Assembly (NCBI RefSeq): GCF_007744675.1 | Contig: NZ_CP036269.1 | Span: 2,707,546 to 2,771,545, forward strand | Direction of reading: 5' to 3' | DNA from: Gimesia alba | GTDB taxonomy: Bacteria; Planctomycetota; Planctomycetia; Planctomycetales; Planctomycetaceae | DNA: 64,000 nucleotides | Part shown: positions 15,991-25,611 of the stretch, one piece after another | How the letters are laid out: each line of letters opens with the position of its first letter | Position numbering within the stretch: the stretch's first letter is position 1 | Notes under the pieces: model-generated | Seen by the model: the letters and a program-made list of their open reading frames with translations, nothing else | The model's database searches: none | Told to the model about the DNA's origin: nothing | Position numbers and translations under genes: made by a program

Positions 15991-18900
15991 TCAGGTAGAT
16001 TTTACCTGTTGTGCGAGCAGGCTCGTTTCAGCAGATGCTGGCTGAGTTTCTTGCGTTTCTTTTTTTACAGTCGATGTACAGGATTGGTAGATCAACGGGA
16101 TCGCAAGAAGCGTGATGATGGTCCCAGCCAGCAGACCACCCACGACAACACGGGCCATAGGGGCCTGTAATTCGCCTCCTTCGCCCCAGCCCAGGGCAAT
16201 CGGGATCATTGCCAGGACTGTGGTGAGCGTGGTCATCAAAATCGGCCGGAATCGTCGGGTCGACGCCTGGAGAATCAGGTCGGTGATCGGTTTTTCCGGA
16301 AATCGTCTGCGTAATTGATTGATATAATCAACGAGCACAATGGCATTGTTCACGACAATTCCCGAAAGAACCACGATGCCAATGAAAGACTGCACATTCA
16401 AAGTGGTATCCGTGAAAACAAAAACCCAGATGACGCCAATCATGCCCAGCGGTACGGAAAACAGAATGTAAAACGGATCTCGCAAAGATTCGTACTGGGA
16501 TGCCATGACCATATACATCAGGATGATGGCGAGCACGAATCCCTGCTTCAGTGCGTTAAAGCTTTTTTGCTGTTCTTCCCAGTCGCCGGCGACTCGGATG
16601 GAGTACCCGGAAGGAATCTGGATGGAATTGAGGTGTTGTTCCAGTTCGGGAACGATACTTCCCAGGTCCCTGCCTTCGACATCGGCAAAAACGCGGAGCA
16701 CTCGCTGCTGGTTCTGTCGTTCGATCACAACCGGTGCTTCATCGGCATCAAACTGCAGCAGGTTTTTGAGTGGGATCGTTCGACCGGTGGCTGTGGTGAC
16801 GCCGACCTGTTGAACATCAGAAAGATGGTCGCGGTCTTTTTCACGCAGGCGAACCATGACCGGATATTCATCACCTTCCTCACGATAGAGGGTGGCTTCG
16901 GTACCCTGGATCGTAGTTTCGAGGGTTTGTGCAATATCCTGCACACTGATCTGAAGCAAACCGGCTTTTTTCCGGTCGATCGAAGCAGTCAGCTCAGGGC
17001 GTTTATCTGAGATTTCTGCTTCGACATTGATTAAGCCGGGAATCTGTTTCATGACACCCACGACCTGATCGACAATTTTTTGTGAAAGTTGCAGGTTGTG
17101 CCCAGCGACCTGGACAACAAGATCTCCGCTGCCACCTCGGCTGATCATTCGCATCAGCATCATCTCGGTCTGTGCTTTGACCTGGACCTTCATGCCGGGG
17201 ATCGGACCGATGGCATCATCGAGTGATTTTCGAATCTCATCAATTCCCCGTTCTCGTTCGCTGCGCGGCGAAAGCTTGATGCGTAATGTCGTGCGGTTCC
17301 AACGGTCGGCATCATCAGCACTGTCTCCGATAAAAGAGGCAATGGTGACTGCTTCGGGAACGGAACTGATGGTTGCCTCTTCCAGAATGCGTGTCTGCTG
17401 ATCGAGCTTTCTCAGTTGAATGCCGGCTGCCATCCGTGAAAAGACGTTGATGGCTCCTTCGTCTGTTTTGGGGAGAAATTCTGTCTTGATGTGCGGGGAT
17501 AAGCCGAGTGTTGTTGTAAAACAGAGCAATAGCAGGAAGCCAGTGATGGTCGCATGTTTTAAGCTGAAACGCAGGATTCGGCCATAAACCCGTTCGAGTA
17601 ACAACAATAACTTGTGGTTCATTTTATGAAAGGCATCAATGACCGCAAACCAGGGTCTGGACCAGCGTGCGTGGACCACTTTTGTTTCATCAGGGATCCA
17701 GTAGGCACTCATGACGGGAGTCAGTGTCAGACTGGCAAACAGGGAGCAGATCAGAGAGAACGAAACCACCCAGGCCAGCTGATGCAGCAGGATTCCGGTC
17801 GTTCCCTGAATAAAGACCAGAGGCAGGAAAATGATCAGCGTCGTCAGCGTACTGGCGATGATCGCCGCAGAGACTTCATTGGTGCCTTCAATAGCAGCGG
17901 TGACGGGATCGAGTCCCTCTTCCCGCTTACGGAAGATACTTTCCAGAACCACGATGGAATTATCGACCAGCAGACCAACTCCCAATGCCAGACCGCCGAA
18001 CGAGATGATATTCAGCGTAAATCCCTGGAAGTAGATCAGGATAAAGGTCGCCAGGACGGACAGCGGCATGCAGACACCGATGACCAGCATGCTGCGGAAA
18101 CTTCTCAGGAAAACAATCAGGACCAGAATTGCCAGACCCATACCGTAGAGGGCTGCTTCCTGGATATTGGCGATGGATTGCCTGATAAACTCGGATTTAT
18201 CCACGCGGATGCTCAGATTCACATCCGGGATGGATTTGTTGATGCGTTCGACCTGTTTTTGTACCCGGTCGCTGACACTGATCGTATTGGCTCCGGATTG
18301 TTTATAGACATACAATAGAATTCCCGGCTGTCCATTCATGCGGGTCAACTCGGTACGTTCTTGTTCTCCATCCACGACTTCGGCAATATCCCGGACATGA
18401 ACGGTGGCACCGGAAGCTTCCCGGACGACCGTATCTTCAATTTGTTCGAGACTGGTGAATTCTCCCTGACTGCGGATATGCAGGTTGAGATTACCCTCTT
18501 CATAATTTCCCGCAGGCTGATTGATGTTCTCCTTTTTCAAAGCATTGATGACTTCGTTCACGCCCATATTCAGCGATTCGAGCTTGCTGCGATCCAGCTG
18601 AATTTGAATCTCGCGGATAATGCCGCCCCGCATGCGTAATCGGGCGACGCCTTCCAACTGTTCAAATTGGGGGATGATTTGGTTTTCGGTCAGCCGCGTC
18701 AAGGTGATCGGATCGAGTTCACTGTTTAAGCCGAGATAGATAATCGGGCTATCAGCGACATCAAAATGCCGGATATAGGGATCTTCGGCTCCTTCGGGGA
18801 GACTGTTTCTCAGTTTATTCAGCGCATCCCGGACTTCATTAATCGCGAGTGTCAGGTCGGTGCCCCACTGGAACTGCAGACGTACAGTGCTGCTGCCTTC

Positions 18901-19155
18901 CATGCTGCTGCTGAGGATATTCTCAACACCAGAGACAGAGCTGAGTGTCTGTTCGATGGGGCGGGTGATCAGCGTTTCTGCTTCATTAGGGCCCGCACCC
19001 TTGTAGATCGTAATCACACTGACGCTGGGGTTCTGAACGTCCGGCATCAGGTCCACTGCCAATTGCGACAGGGAAACACAACCCAGCATGACCAGTACCA
19101 GAGAGGCCATGAGTGTTGTAATCGGGCGTTGGACTGCCAGTCGGGTCAGGGACAT
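15991..19155 (-). CDS. RND-family efflux permease (AcrB/MexB-type)
   Basis: A 1054-residue inner-membrane, proton-driven pump subunit. The N-terminus (MSLTRLAVQRPITTLMASLVLVMLG) is the first membrane helix of the HAE1/RND family. Two large periplasmic loops follow, and the transmembrane block around residues 335-480 includes ALGVGLLVDNSIVVLE, with the Asp of the proton relay. The second half repeats the plan and ends with the VNNAIVLVDYINQLR helix region. It exports drugs, lipids or metals together with the adaptor encoded just upstream (19218-20420). No outer-membrane channel gene adjoins. Substrate unknown. Confidence 0.93.
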   Translation of the reverse strand: MSLTRLAVQRPITTLMASLVLVMLGCVSLSQLAVDLMPDVQNPSVSVITIYKGAGPNEAETLITRPIEQTLSSVSGVENILSSSMEGSSTVRLQFQWGTDLTLAINEVRDALNKLRNSLPEGAEDPYIRHFDVADSPIIYLGLNSELDPITLTRLTENQIIPQFEQLEGVARLRMRGGIIREIQIQLDRSKLESLNMGVNEVINALKKENINQPAGNYEEGNLNLHIRSQGEFTSLEQIEDTVVREASGATVHVRDIAEVVDGEQERTELTRMNGQPGILLYVYKQSGANTISVSDRVQKQVERINKSIPDVNLSIRVDKSEFIRQSIANIQEAALYGMGLAILVLIVFLRSFRSMLVIGVCMPLSVLATFILIYFQGFTLNIISFGGLALGVGLLVDNSIVVLESIFRKREEGLDPVTAAIEGTNEVSAAIIASTLTTLIIFLPLVFIQGTTGILLHQLAWVVSFSLICSLFASLTLTPVMSAYWIPDETKVVHARWSRPWFAVIDAFHKMNHKLLLLLERVYGRILRFSLKHATITGFLLLLCFTTTLGLSPHIKTEFLPKTDEGAINVFSRMAAGIQLRKLDQQTRILEEATISSVPEAVTIASFIGDSADDADRWNRTTLRIKLSPRSERERGIDEIRKSLDDAIGPIPGMKVQVKAQTEMMLMRMISRGGSGDLVVQVAGHNLQLSQKIVDQVVGVMKQIPGLINVEAEISDKRPELTASIDRKKAGLLQISVQDIAQTLETTIQGTEATLYREEGDEYPVMVRLREKDRDHLSDVQQVGVTTATGRTIPLKNLLQFDADEAPVVIERQNQQRVLRVFADVEGRDLGSIVPELEQHLNSIQIPSGYSIRVAGDWEEQQKSFNALKQGFVLAIILMYMVMASQYESLRDPFYILFSVPLGMIGVIWVFVFTDTTLNVQSFIGIVVLSGIVVNNAIVLVDYINQLRRRFPEKPITDLILQASTRRFRPILMTTLTTVLAMIPIALGWGEGGELQAPMARVVVGGLLAGTIITLLAIPLIYQSCTSTVKKETQETQPASAETSLLAQQVKST

Positions 19156-19217
19156 AAATGATTCTTCAATGATTTAACAGCGGTAATGCTGTCACACAGA
19201 AAATGGGATCCGCCTGA

Positions 19218-20420
19218 TCACAAATTCGTTTTCTGCGGTATGGGTGATGGTGCTTGAAGAACCTCGTCCATGGGGACCTCAATCGGGGTCACCGTCTGGC
19301 CTTCATCAACCAGTCGATTTCCCAGTGTAATAACCAGATCTTCCGCGTTAATTCCGGAGAGGATCTCAACCAGTTCACCGTCATTGATGCCGACCTCAAT
19401 GTTCCGTATTTCTGTGATCGGTGGATTTCCCCCGATGATAAAGACAGCTGATCCCGGACCGTCTTTTCGGCGGGTCAGGGAAGCGATCGGCAGGACATTC
19501 GTTTTATGACGGTGTTCGAACACGATTTGCACACGGGCGTGCATACCTGGTTTTAACGAGAAATCACTATTAGGAATTTCAATATGAACAGCGGCCGTAC
19601 GCGTCTGGGGATCGAGCACGGGGGCTTTGCGTTTCACATGTCCGTTAAATGTTCTGCCTGGGAAGGTGTCGACTGTGATGACGGCCTTCTGCCCGATTTT
19701 GACATCTTCATAATCTTTTTCAACGATGTGGACCACAGTCCGGACATGATCCAGATTGACAATTTTCATGAGTGCGACATCGGGCTTCGCGAGATCGCCG
19801 ATATCAACAAGACGCTCTGCCAGAAATCCGTTGGTGGGTGCCAGAATTTTATTCTCCAACAACCGCAGGCGGCTTTGCTCCAGGTCTGATTCGGCCTGTT
19901 CGACGCGTGCTTCTTCGAGCTCGGTCTGGGCTTCTTCGATGGCCATGCTGGCGAGTGCCTCTTCCATCTGCTGTTTTGTGCTCACGCCTGACTTCTGCAG
20001 CACCAGCAAACGTTGATATGCTTTTTGCGCCAGTTCCTGAGAAGTGATCTGCGCTTTGAGCTGTGCCTTGGCTACAGTGAGGGCCGCTTCGGACTTGCTG
20101 ACCAGCTCCTGATTTTCTGAGTCATTCAGTTCGAGAATGACTTCACCGGCTTTGATCTGGTCGCCGACATCGAAGGGCATCGATTTAATATAGCCGCTGT
20201 AGCGGGTCCGGATTTCGACTTGGGAACCGGCTTCGAGATTGCCAACCAGAGTGATTCGCTTCTCGAGATTTTTCTGGGTGGAGCGCGTCACCTGCACCGC
20301 GATGGGTTCAGTGATGATGGTCTTGGGGGCCGTTTTGGTGTCTTGCAGAGACTGTTCGTAAACAAACCAGCCAATCACCATGGCAATTGCCGTACAGGCT
20401 GGTGCAATCAGTACTTTCAT
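19218..20420 (-). CDS. RND efflux periplasmic adaptor (membrane fusion protein)
   Basis: About 400 residues, joining the RND permease that follows it to an outer-membrane channel. There is one N-terminal membrane anchor (KVLIAPACTAIAMVIGWFVY), a lipoyl-type half (GSQVEIRTRYSGYI and VGDQIKAGEVILEL), a long alpha-helical hairpin rich in Ala, Gln and Glu (about 100-180), the second lipoyl half (LAPTNGFLAERLVDIGDL) and a beta-barrel domain. An open frame continues upstream to 20510. ATG 20420 is chosen because GGAG lies 11 bases before it and it opens directly on the hydrophobic anchor. It precedes the permease by 62 bases in one operon. Confidence 0.92.
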   Translation of the reverse strand: MKVLIAPACTAIAMVIGWFVYEQSLQDTKTAPKTIITEPIAVQVTRSTQKNLEKRITLVGNLEAGSQVEIRTRYSGYIKSMPFDVGDQIKAGEVILELNDSENQELVSKSEAALTVAKAQLKAQITSQELAQKAYQRLLVLQKSGVSTKQQMEEALASMAIEEAQTELEEARVEQAESDLEQSRLRLLENKILAPTNGFLAERLVDIGDLAKPDVALMKIVNLDHVRTVVHIVEKDYEDVKIGQKAVITVDTFPGRTFNGHVKRKAPVLDPQTRTAAVHIEIPNSDFSLKPGMHARVQIVFEHRHKTNVLPIASLTRRKDGPGSAVFIIGGNPPITEIRNIEVGINDGELVEILSGINAEDLVITLGNRLVDEGQTVTPIEVPMDEVLQAPSPIPQKTNL

Positions 20421-20510
20421 CTTTTTTGTATCTCCGGTTGTGTGAACCGCAGCAGGGGCAGTGTTCAATAAAATATCCATCGGATCAATCAAGTACGCGA
20501 TCAATCTCAA

Positions 20511-20915
20511 ACTGAGGACGTCTGGATATTTATTTATAAAAGCCCCTGATTTATGACAGCAGAGAGGTCTCTGTTGATCAATCAGGCAGGTCGACGTTAT
20601 CGTAAAGATAAACTATTCGGTTAATTAGGAAGGTTCTATTCAGGCAGGATTGAAAGCTCGTGAGAACAATCAACTCAGCCACTCTATTAGAACTATATCG
20701 GCTAGAGAATTCAAGATGTTTGTCTATCTGAGAGCCGTTGTTTAATTATTCTTTTGTTTGTGAAATCGTTACCGTCTGGTTCCTGTTTTCAAGGACTGTC
20801 TATGCTAAAATCCACGCCTGTAGCCGAATTTTGCAACAATCGTTAGAAATTATTGATTTTTGACATTTTACACAGTTTGACAAACCTGTGAATTTGCTTT
20901 GAGAAGGGGAAAACG
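20511..20915. other. Divergent intergenic region with a palindrome before the NagB-like gene
   Basis: The 405-bp gap separates the minus-strand efflux operon from the NagB-like gene. The only clear structure is the 20-bp imperfect palindrome at 20871-20890, CACAGTTTGA then CAAACCTGTG, about 25 bases before the start codon. It is a plausible operator. A direct repeat CAGGCAGG occurs near 20584 and 20642. No gene or terminator is seen. Confidence 0.35.
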
Positions 20916-21866
20916 ATGGATTTAATGAGTACAATTGCCGGTTCGATGATGGAAGGTTATTTTCCAGCCGGTTGGGATCTGGCCAAAATTGATCAATGTA
21001 TGAGTGCCGACCCAACATCGATTACAGACCGCCAGTCCTGGTGGCATGAAGGCTTTGAGCCTGTAATGTGCGGAAGTGTGACCGATTTCGATACGATTAT
21101 GGGGCATGAAATTGCGTTGACGATTAAACAGTCACGCGATGCCGGCGAGAAGCTGGCTCTGATTTTGCCCGTAGGACCAATGGGCATGTATCGCTGGGCC
21201 GTCTTCTTTCTGAAAGAATGGGGCGTTTCCTGCGATCACGTTTATGGCTTCAATATGGATGAGTGGAGCGATGCCGATGGGAATACGCTGCCAGCAAACA
21301 ATCCGGGGGCTTTCCAATACGCGATGCAGGAAGCCTTCTATGGTCCTCTGGGCGATTTGACAGTTCCGGAAAATCAAAGGCACTTCGCGACAGCCGATGT
21401 GTTGCCGACTTATGCGGAAAAAATTGGTGAACTGAAGTCAGCCGGTGCCAAGCTGGGAGTGATTTTTGGAATTGGCCGCGTCTGTCATATTGCGTTCTGG
21501 GAACCGCACTTTGCCGGCGAATTCAATTCCGAAGAAGAGTGGAAAGCACAAACGCACCGTATCGGTGCGAAATTGCATCCGCTGACGATCGAGCAGAATG
21601 CGGTCACCAGTTTCAAGAGCCGCACGACTCTGGTTCCCGCATACGCCAACACAATTGGTCCCGGCTGTTTTCTGAACGCCGACAAGATCATTGGCGGCTG
21701 TGATGGAATCTTTTCGAGGGGCATGCAGTGGCAGGGGATGAGTGTCTGGATGACGTTACGACACGAACCGACCAGCTGGATTCCTTCCACTTATATGACG
21801 ACTCAGCCCGGTCGCCTGATTATTCTGGATGAACTCGCCGGTCCGCTGGTGGCGGAATGTAACTAG
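20916..21866 (+). CDS. Glucosamine-6-phosphate deaminase/isomerase-like protein
   Basis: A 316-residue protein of the NagB/RpiA/SOL sugar-phosphate isomerase fold. [15 protein letters not shown] matches the phosphate-binding PTG region and FNMDEW the segment with the general base. [13 protein letters not shown] aligns with the NagB active-site loop G-x-G-x-D-G-H-I-A-F-N-E-P: the His and Glu are kept, but the Asp before them (Asp141 in E. coli NagB) is Val here. It is about 50 residues longer than NagB. It is probably a paralogue that acts on a sugar phosphate with altered chemistry. A clear terminator follows. The exact substrate is unknown. Confidence 0.75.
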   Translation: MDLMSTIAGSMMEGYFPAGWDLAKIDQCMSADPTSITDRQSWWHEGFEPVMCGSVTDFDTIMGHEIALTIKQSRDAGEKLALILPVGPMGMYRWAVFFLKEWGVSCDHVYGFNMDEWSDADGNTLPANNPGAFQYAMQEAFYGPLGDLTVPENQRHFATADVLPTYAEKIGELKSAGAKLGVIFGIGRVCHIAFWEPHFAGEFNSEEEWKAQTHRIGAKLHPLTIEQNAVTSFKSRTTLVPAYANTIGPGCFLNADKIIGGCDGIFSRGMQWQGMSVWMTLRHEPTSWIPSTYMTTQPGRLIILDELAGPLVAECN

Positions 21867-21896
21867 GTAGAGCTCTCCGTTGAGTTGAAAAAAGAG

Positions 21897-21934
21897 AAGG
21901 GTCACCTCGCATCAGTTTGAGGTGACCCTTTTTT
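21897..21934. terminator. Bidirectional intrinsic terminator
   Basis: AAGGGTCACCTC (21897-21908) pairs perfectly with GAGGTGACCCTT (21919-21930) over a 10-base loop. It is followed by a run of T on the plus strand and preceded by an A-rich run that gives a T-tract on the minus strand. It lies between the convergent NagB-like and bifunctional-nuclease genes and can stop both. Confidence 0.9.
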
Positions 21935-21957
21935 CGTTTTCAGATTGTAATCTGAGT

Positions 21958-22362
21958 TTATTTTGCAGTCTGTTCCAGGACAGATTCATGCACATAAATC
22001 GGCAGAGGGGGATCATAGTGGATGGAGAGAGCGATCGCATCGCTGGGACGACTGTCGATTTCAACCAGCTCGCCGTCCTGATCAACTCGCAGCACGGCAT
22101 AGTAGGTGTGGTCTTCCAGATGCGTGATGACGATATCTTTGAGAGTGCCCCCCAATGATTCGATGGTGTTTTTCAAGAGGTCATGCGTTAAAGGACGCTG
22201 TGGCGCGAACTCCTGATTCACACGTCGATCAATGGTGGTGGCTTCGAAAATTCCAATCAAAATCGGAAAGATTCGCTCGCCATTTACCTCGCGCAGGTAG
22301 ATCACCTGCTGATCACCAATCTCGCTGATAATAATGCGAGACAACTCCATTTCAACTAGCAA
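21958..22362 (-). CDS. Bifunctional nuclease family protein (DUF151)
   Basis: A 134-residue protein of the BFN/DUF151 family. The markers are the opening VEMELSRIIISE, FPILIGIFEA, a LTHDLLKN segment and the SRPSDAIALSI motif that defines the family. Some plant members have combined DNase and RNase activity; bacterial members are widespread but poorly characterised. It is cytosolic with no signal peptide. It lies downstream of valS on the same strand with a 160-bp gap and ends at the shared bidirectional terminator. Confidence 0.88.
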   Translation of the reverse strand: MLVEMELSRIIISEIGDQQVIYLREVNGERIFPILIGIFEATTIDRRVNQEFAPQRPLTHDLLKNTIESLGGTLKDIVITHLEDHTYYAVLRVDQDGELVEIDSRPSDAIALSIHYDPPLPIYVHESVLEQTAK

Positions 22363-22522
22363 GAGAACCTCCTGAGGTCAGTCCCTCTCAAACAGAGAGT
22401 CGCGTTAACCAGAATGAGATTGAATATCGGGTATCAAAACGTCTGGATTCATTTTAGATCATTATACACCGGGGAAAACCCGGACAACAGAATCTCGATG
22501 AAACTGCCCCTGGAAAGCGAGA

Positions 22523-25447
22523 TTACTGCTCCCCCAGCTGATCCATCGAGTCCTGGACACTCTTTAATTGTTTCTGCAGACCAGCCAGTGTTTCCTTGAC
22601 CCCTTCCACGACATCGGCGGGCGCCCGGTCGACAAAGTTCTTATTTGCCAGTTTCTTTTCACTGCCCTCAATGTGTTTCTGAAGCTTTTCCGCTTCTCCC
22701 TTCAGTCGGTCCAGTTCCGCATCGAGGTCAATGATCCCTTTCAAAGCGATAAAACCGTCGACATCGTTGAGGGAAAATGTGGCTGATCCACCCGGACGCT
22801 CTACGTCGGCTCCTGCCGATTCCAGCAGTGTTTTGGCCAGATTATCAAACTGGCCGGCGACATTCTGCATATCATCGGCGACATTCGCTTCACAACGTAA
22901 GAACAGTTTGAGCGGTGTAGAGGGAGAAATCTTGTAAACCGCGCGAATATTGCGAACAGCAACGATCATTTCCTGCAGTCGTTCAAAGCGTTTTTCCAGT
23001 TGCGAATCCTGCCAGCCTTGTGGCGGCTCCGGCCAGGGAGCAATCATGATGCTTTCGGCAGCTTGCTCGGGTGTGAATAAACCGCGTTCCGGCGCAATCT
23101 CATTCAAACGTTGCCAGAGTTCTTCGGTGATGAATGGCACAAACGGTTGCAGCGACCGCAGCAGCGAATCAAGTACACCAACCAGCACACGCTGCGCGAC
23201 CGGTTTCTGCTTCTCGTCCCACAAACGAGGCTTGATCATTTCGAGATACCAGTCGCAGAATTCATTCCAGGTGAAATCGCGAATGGCACGAGTGGCTACG
23301 TCAAACTGGTAACGACCTAAAACGGTTGTCATTTCTTCGGCAACGCTGGAAAGGCGGCTTAATATCCACCGATCTTCCATTGTCAGATCATTTTCATCGA
23401 GTGGAGCAGGGGTGTAGCCTTCCAGATTCAGCATCGCAAAGCGGCTGGCATTCCAGAGTTTATTACAGAAGTTTCGGCCATACTCGAAACGCTCACTCAC
23501 AATACGGGCGACTTTTTCACCCGGATCAGGATCAAACCACGGGCTCGTGTACTGATACGATTTACCACTCTTGGGAAATTTGATGCGAGGTTTTTCGCCA
23601 CCGGCAGGAATCGTGGTCTGATGTTCCAGTGTCTGCGGAACGACTTCACCGGTTTCCGGATCTTCATAACCAACGGGCAGTCGAACATCCTGCGTTTCGC
23701 CGGCAAAAGACGCGATCGTAAATCGGACCGCATCCACACCATACTTGTCAATCAGGTCCATCGGGTCAACACCGTTGCCTTTGGATTTGGACATGGTCTG
23801 CCCGAATCCATCCAGAATTTTCGGATGAATGCAAACGTGCTTAAATGGAACATCGCCCATGTTATACAGGCCGGCCAGCACCATGCGGGCCACCCAGAGA
23901 GTAATAATATCGCGGCTGGTAACAAGGACATTACCGGGATAAAAATAATCCAGGTCCGGATTCTTATCGGGCCAACCGAGAGTGGCGTGTGGCCACAAGG
24001 CACTGCTGAACCAGGTGTCGAGAACGTCTTCATCTTGAACTAATTGATGCTCCGAGCCCAGTTCATCGCCCGTCAGATCGGTTTCACTGCAGATCAACCA
24101 ACAGGTATCTGCATCATCGCGGCGGAAGCTGACGTCATAGCGATCACCGAATGCCTGATTGAGGCCTGCTTCAGAGCAGGTTTCACAATACCAAATCGGA
24201 ATCCGATGTCCCCACCAGAGTTGGCGGCTGATACACCAGTCCCGTTTTTCTTTGAGCCAGTCGAGATAAGTTTTTGAATAGCGGCTGGGGAAGAAGCGAA
24301 CGCGTCCATCTTCGACCGCATCAATGGCCGATTGCGCGAGCGTATCCATTTTCACGAACCATTGATCGGAGAGATATGGTTCGATCGGGGTTTTTGAGCG
24401 GTCGCTGTGTTTGACTGGAATCTGTCGATCTTCGACTTCGATGAAGAAACCCAGTTTGTCCATATCCGCGACGACTTTTTTGCGTGCTTCGTAGCGATCA
24501 AGACCCTCGTATTCACCGGCGGCTTCGTTCATGGTGCCGTCGGGATTCAGGATGTTGATCAGTTCCAGATCGTTGCGTAATCCGCAGGCGTAGTCATTCG
24601 GGTCATGTGCTGGAGTGACTTTGACGGCACCGGTTCCCAGCTCTTTATCTGCCAGCAGCGCATCGGCGATGATCGGAATTTCACGGTCGTTTAAAGGAAT
24701 GCGTACCTTTTTCCCAATCAGGTTCGTATAGCGTTCATCCGAAGGATGCACGCAGACGGCGGTATCGCCGAGCATGGTCTCGGGGCGCGTGGTGGAAAAG
24801 GAAATGCGTTCGTCACTGTCGACGACCGGGTATTGGAAGGTCCAGAATTGACCGGAGACATCTTCAGAAAAGACTTCATCGTCAGCGACTGCAGTTTGCA
24901 GGAACGGGTCCCAGTTGACCAGGCGTTGTCCGCGATAGATCAGACCGTCTGCAAAGAGTTTCAGGAAGGTGCGGCGGACAGCTTTGGAGCACATTTCATC
25001 GAGTGTGAAACGCGTTCGTTCCCAGTCACAACTGGCGCCCAGCTTTTGCAGCTGGTTCAGAATTCGTTTTTCGTACTGATCTTTCCAGGTCCAGATCCGT
25101 TCGACGAGTGCCTCGCGGCCGATGTCGTGACGTGTGAGATTTTCTTCTTCCTTCATCCGCCGTTCGACCACCGCCTGAGTCGCAATGCCGGCATGATCCG
25201 TTCCGGGCATCCAGAGGGCTTCATATCCCTGCATGCGGCGCCAGCGGGTAATCAGGTCCTGCAGTGTGCCGTTGAGTGCGTGTCCCATGTGCAGCGCCCC
25301 GGTGACATTGGGGAGCGGGATCATAATCGTGTGCGGCTTTTTCTCCGGGTTGGGTTCGGCGTGAAAATAGCCTTTCTCTTCCCAGTATTGATACCACTTC
25401 TGTTGTGCACTCGCAGGGTTATACTGTTTTTCAAGCGATTCGGTCAT
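22523..25447 (-). CDS. valS: Valyl-tRNA synthetase
   Basis: A 974-residue class I synthetase that charges tRNA-Val. The HIGH-type motif is GALHMGHAL near residue 50 and the KMSKS-type motif is TMSKSKGN near residue 560. A long CP1 editing insert (about 150-430) separates the Rossmann halves. The C-terminal end forms the valyl-type coiled coil (LKGEAEKLQKHIEGSEKKL). Length and order are normal. An insertion rich in Pro and Gly (VPQTLEHQTTIPAGGEKP, near 610) follows the KMSKS region and looks like a lineage-specific loop. Confidence 0.97.
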   Translation of the reverse strand: MTESLEKQYNPASAQQKWYQYWEEKGYFHAEPNPEKKPHTIMIPLPNVTGALHMGHALNGTLQDLITRWRRMQGYEALWMPGTDHAGIATQAVVERRMKEEENLTRHDIGREALVERIWTWKDQYEKRILNQLQKLGASCDWERTRFTLDEMCSKAVRRTFLKLFADGLIYRGQRLVNWDPFLQTAVADDEVFSEDVSGQFWTFQYPVVDSDERISFSTTRPETMLGDTAVCVHPSDERYTNLIGKKVRIPLNDREIPIIADALLADKELGTGAVKVTPAHDPNDYACGLRNDLELINILNPDGTMNEAAGEYEGLDRYEARKKVVADMDKLGFFIEVEDRQIPVKHSDRSKTPIEPYLSDQWFVKMDTLAQSAIDAVEDGRVRFFPSRYSKTYLDWLKEKRDWCISRQLWWGHRIPIWYCETCSEAGLNQAFGDRYDVSFRRDDADTCWLICSETDLTGDELGSEHQLVQDEDVLDTWFSSALWPHATLGWPDKNPDLDYFYPGNVLVTSRDIITLWVARMVLAGLYNMGDVPFKHVCIHPKILDGFGQTMSKSKGNGVDPMDLIDKYGVDAVRFTIASFAGETQDVRLPVGYEDPETGEVVPQTLEHQTTIPAGGEKPRIKFPKSGKSYQYTSPWFDPDPGEKVARIVSERFEYGRNFCNKLWNASRFAMLNLEGYTPAPLDENDLTMEDRWILSRLSSVAEEMTTVLGRYQFDVATRAIRDFTWNEFCDWYLEMIKPRLWDEKQKPVAQRVLVGVLDSLLRSLQPFVPFITEELWQRLNEIAPERGLFTPEQAAESIMIAPWPEPPQGWQDSQLEKRFERLQEMIVAVRNIRAVYKISPSTPLKLFLRCEANVADDMQNVAGQFDNLAKTLLESAGADVERPGGSATFSLNDVDGFIALKGIIDLDAELDRLKGEAEKLQKHIEGSEKKLANKNFVDRAPADVVEGVKETLAGLQKQLKSVQDSMDQLGEQ

Positions 25448-25611
25448 TGGTTCTGATGGGGTCTTAATTCAAAGGCCTGGTTTACAGGAGAATAGCCTAT
25501 TACCGACAACGGAACAAATGTGCGGGTTCCATGTCGGAAGGCGGCTGATCAAAGTCAGATATAGCAAAATTAAACGTTGCGGGCATTAAAGACGCTGGGG
25601 CTTTCTGCATT

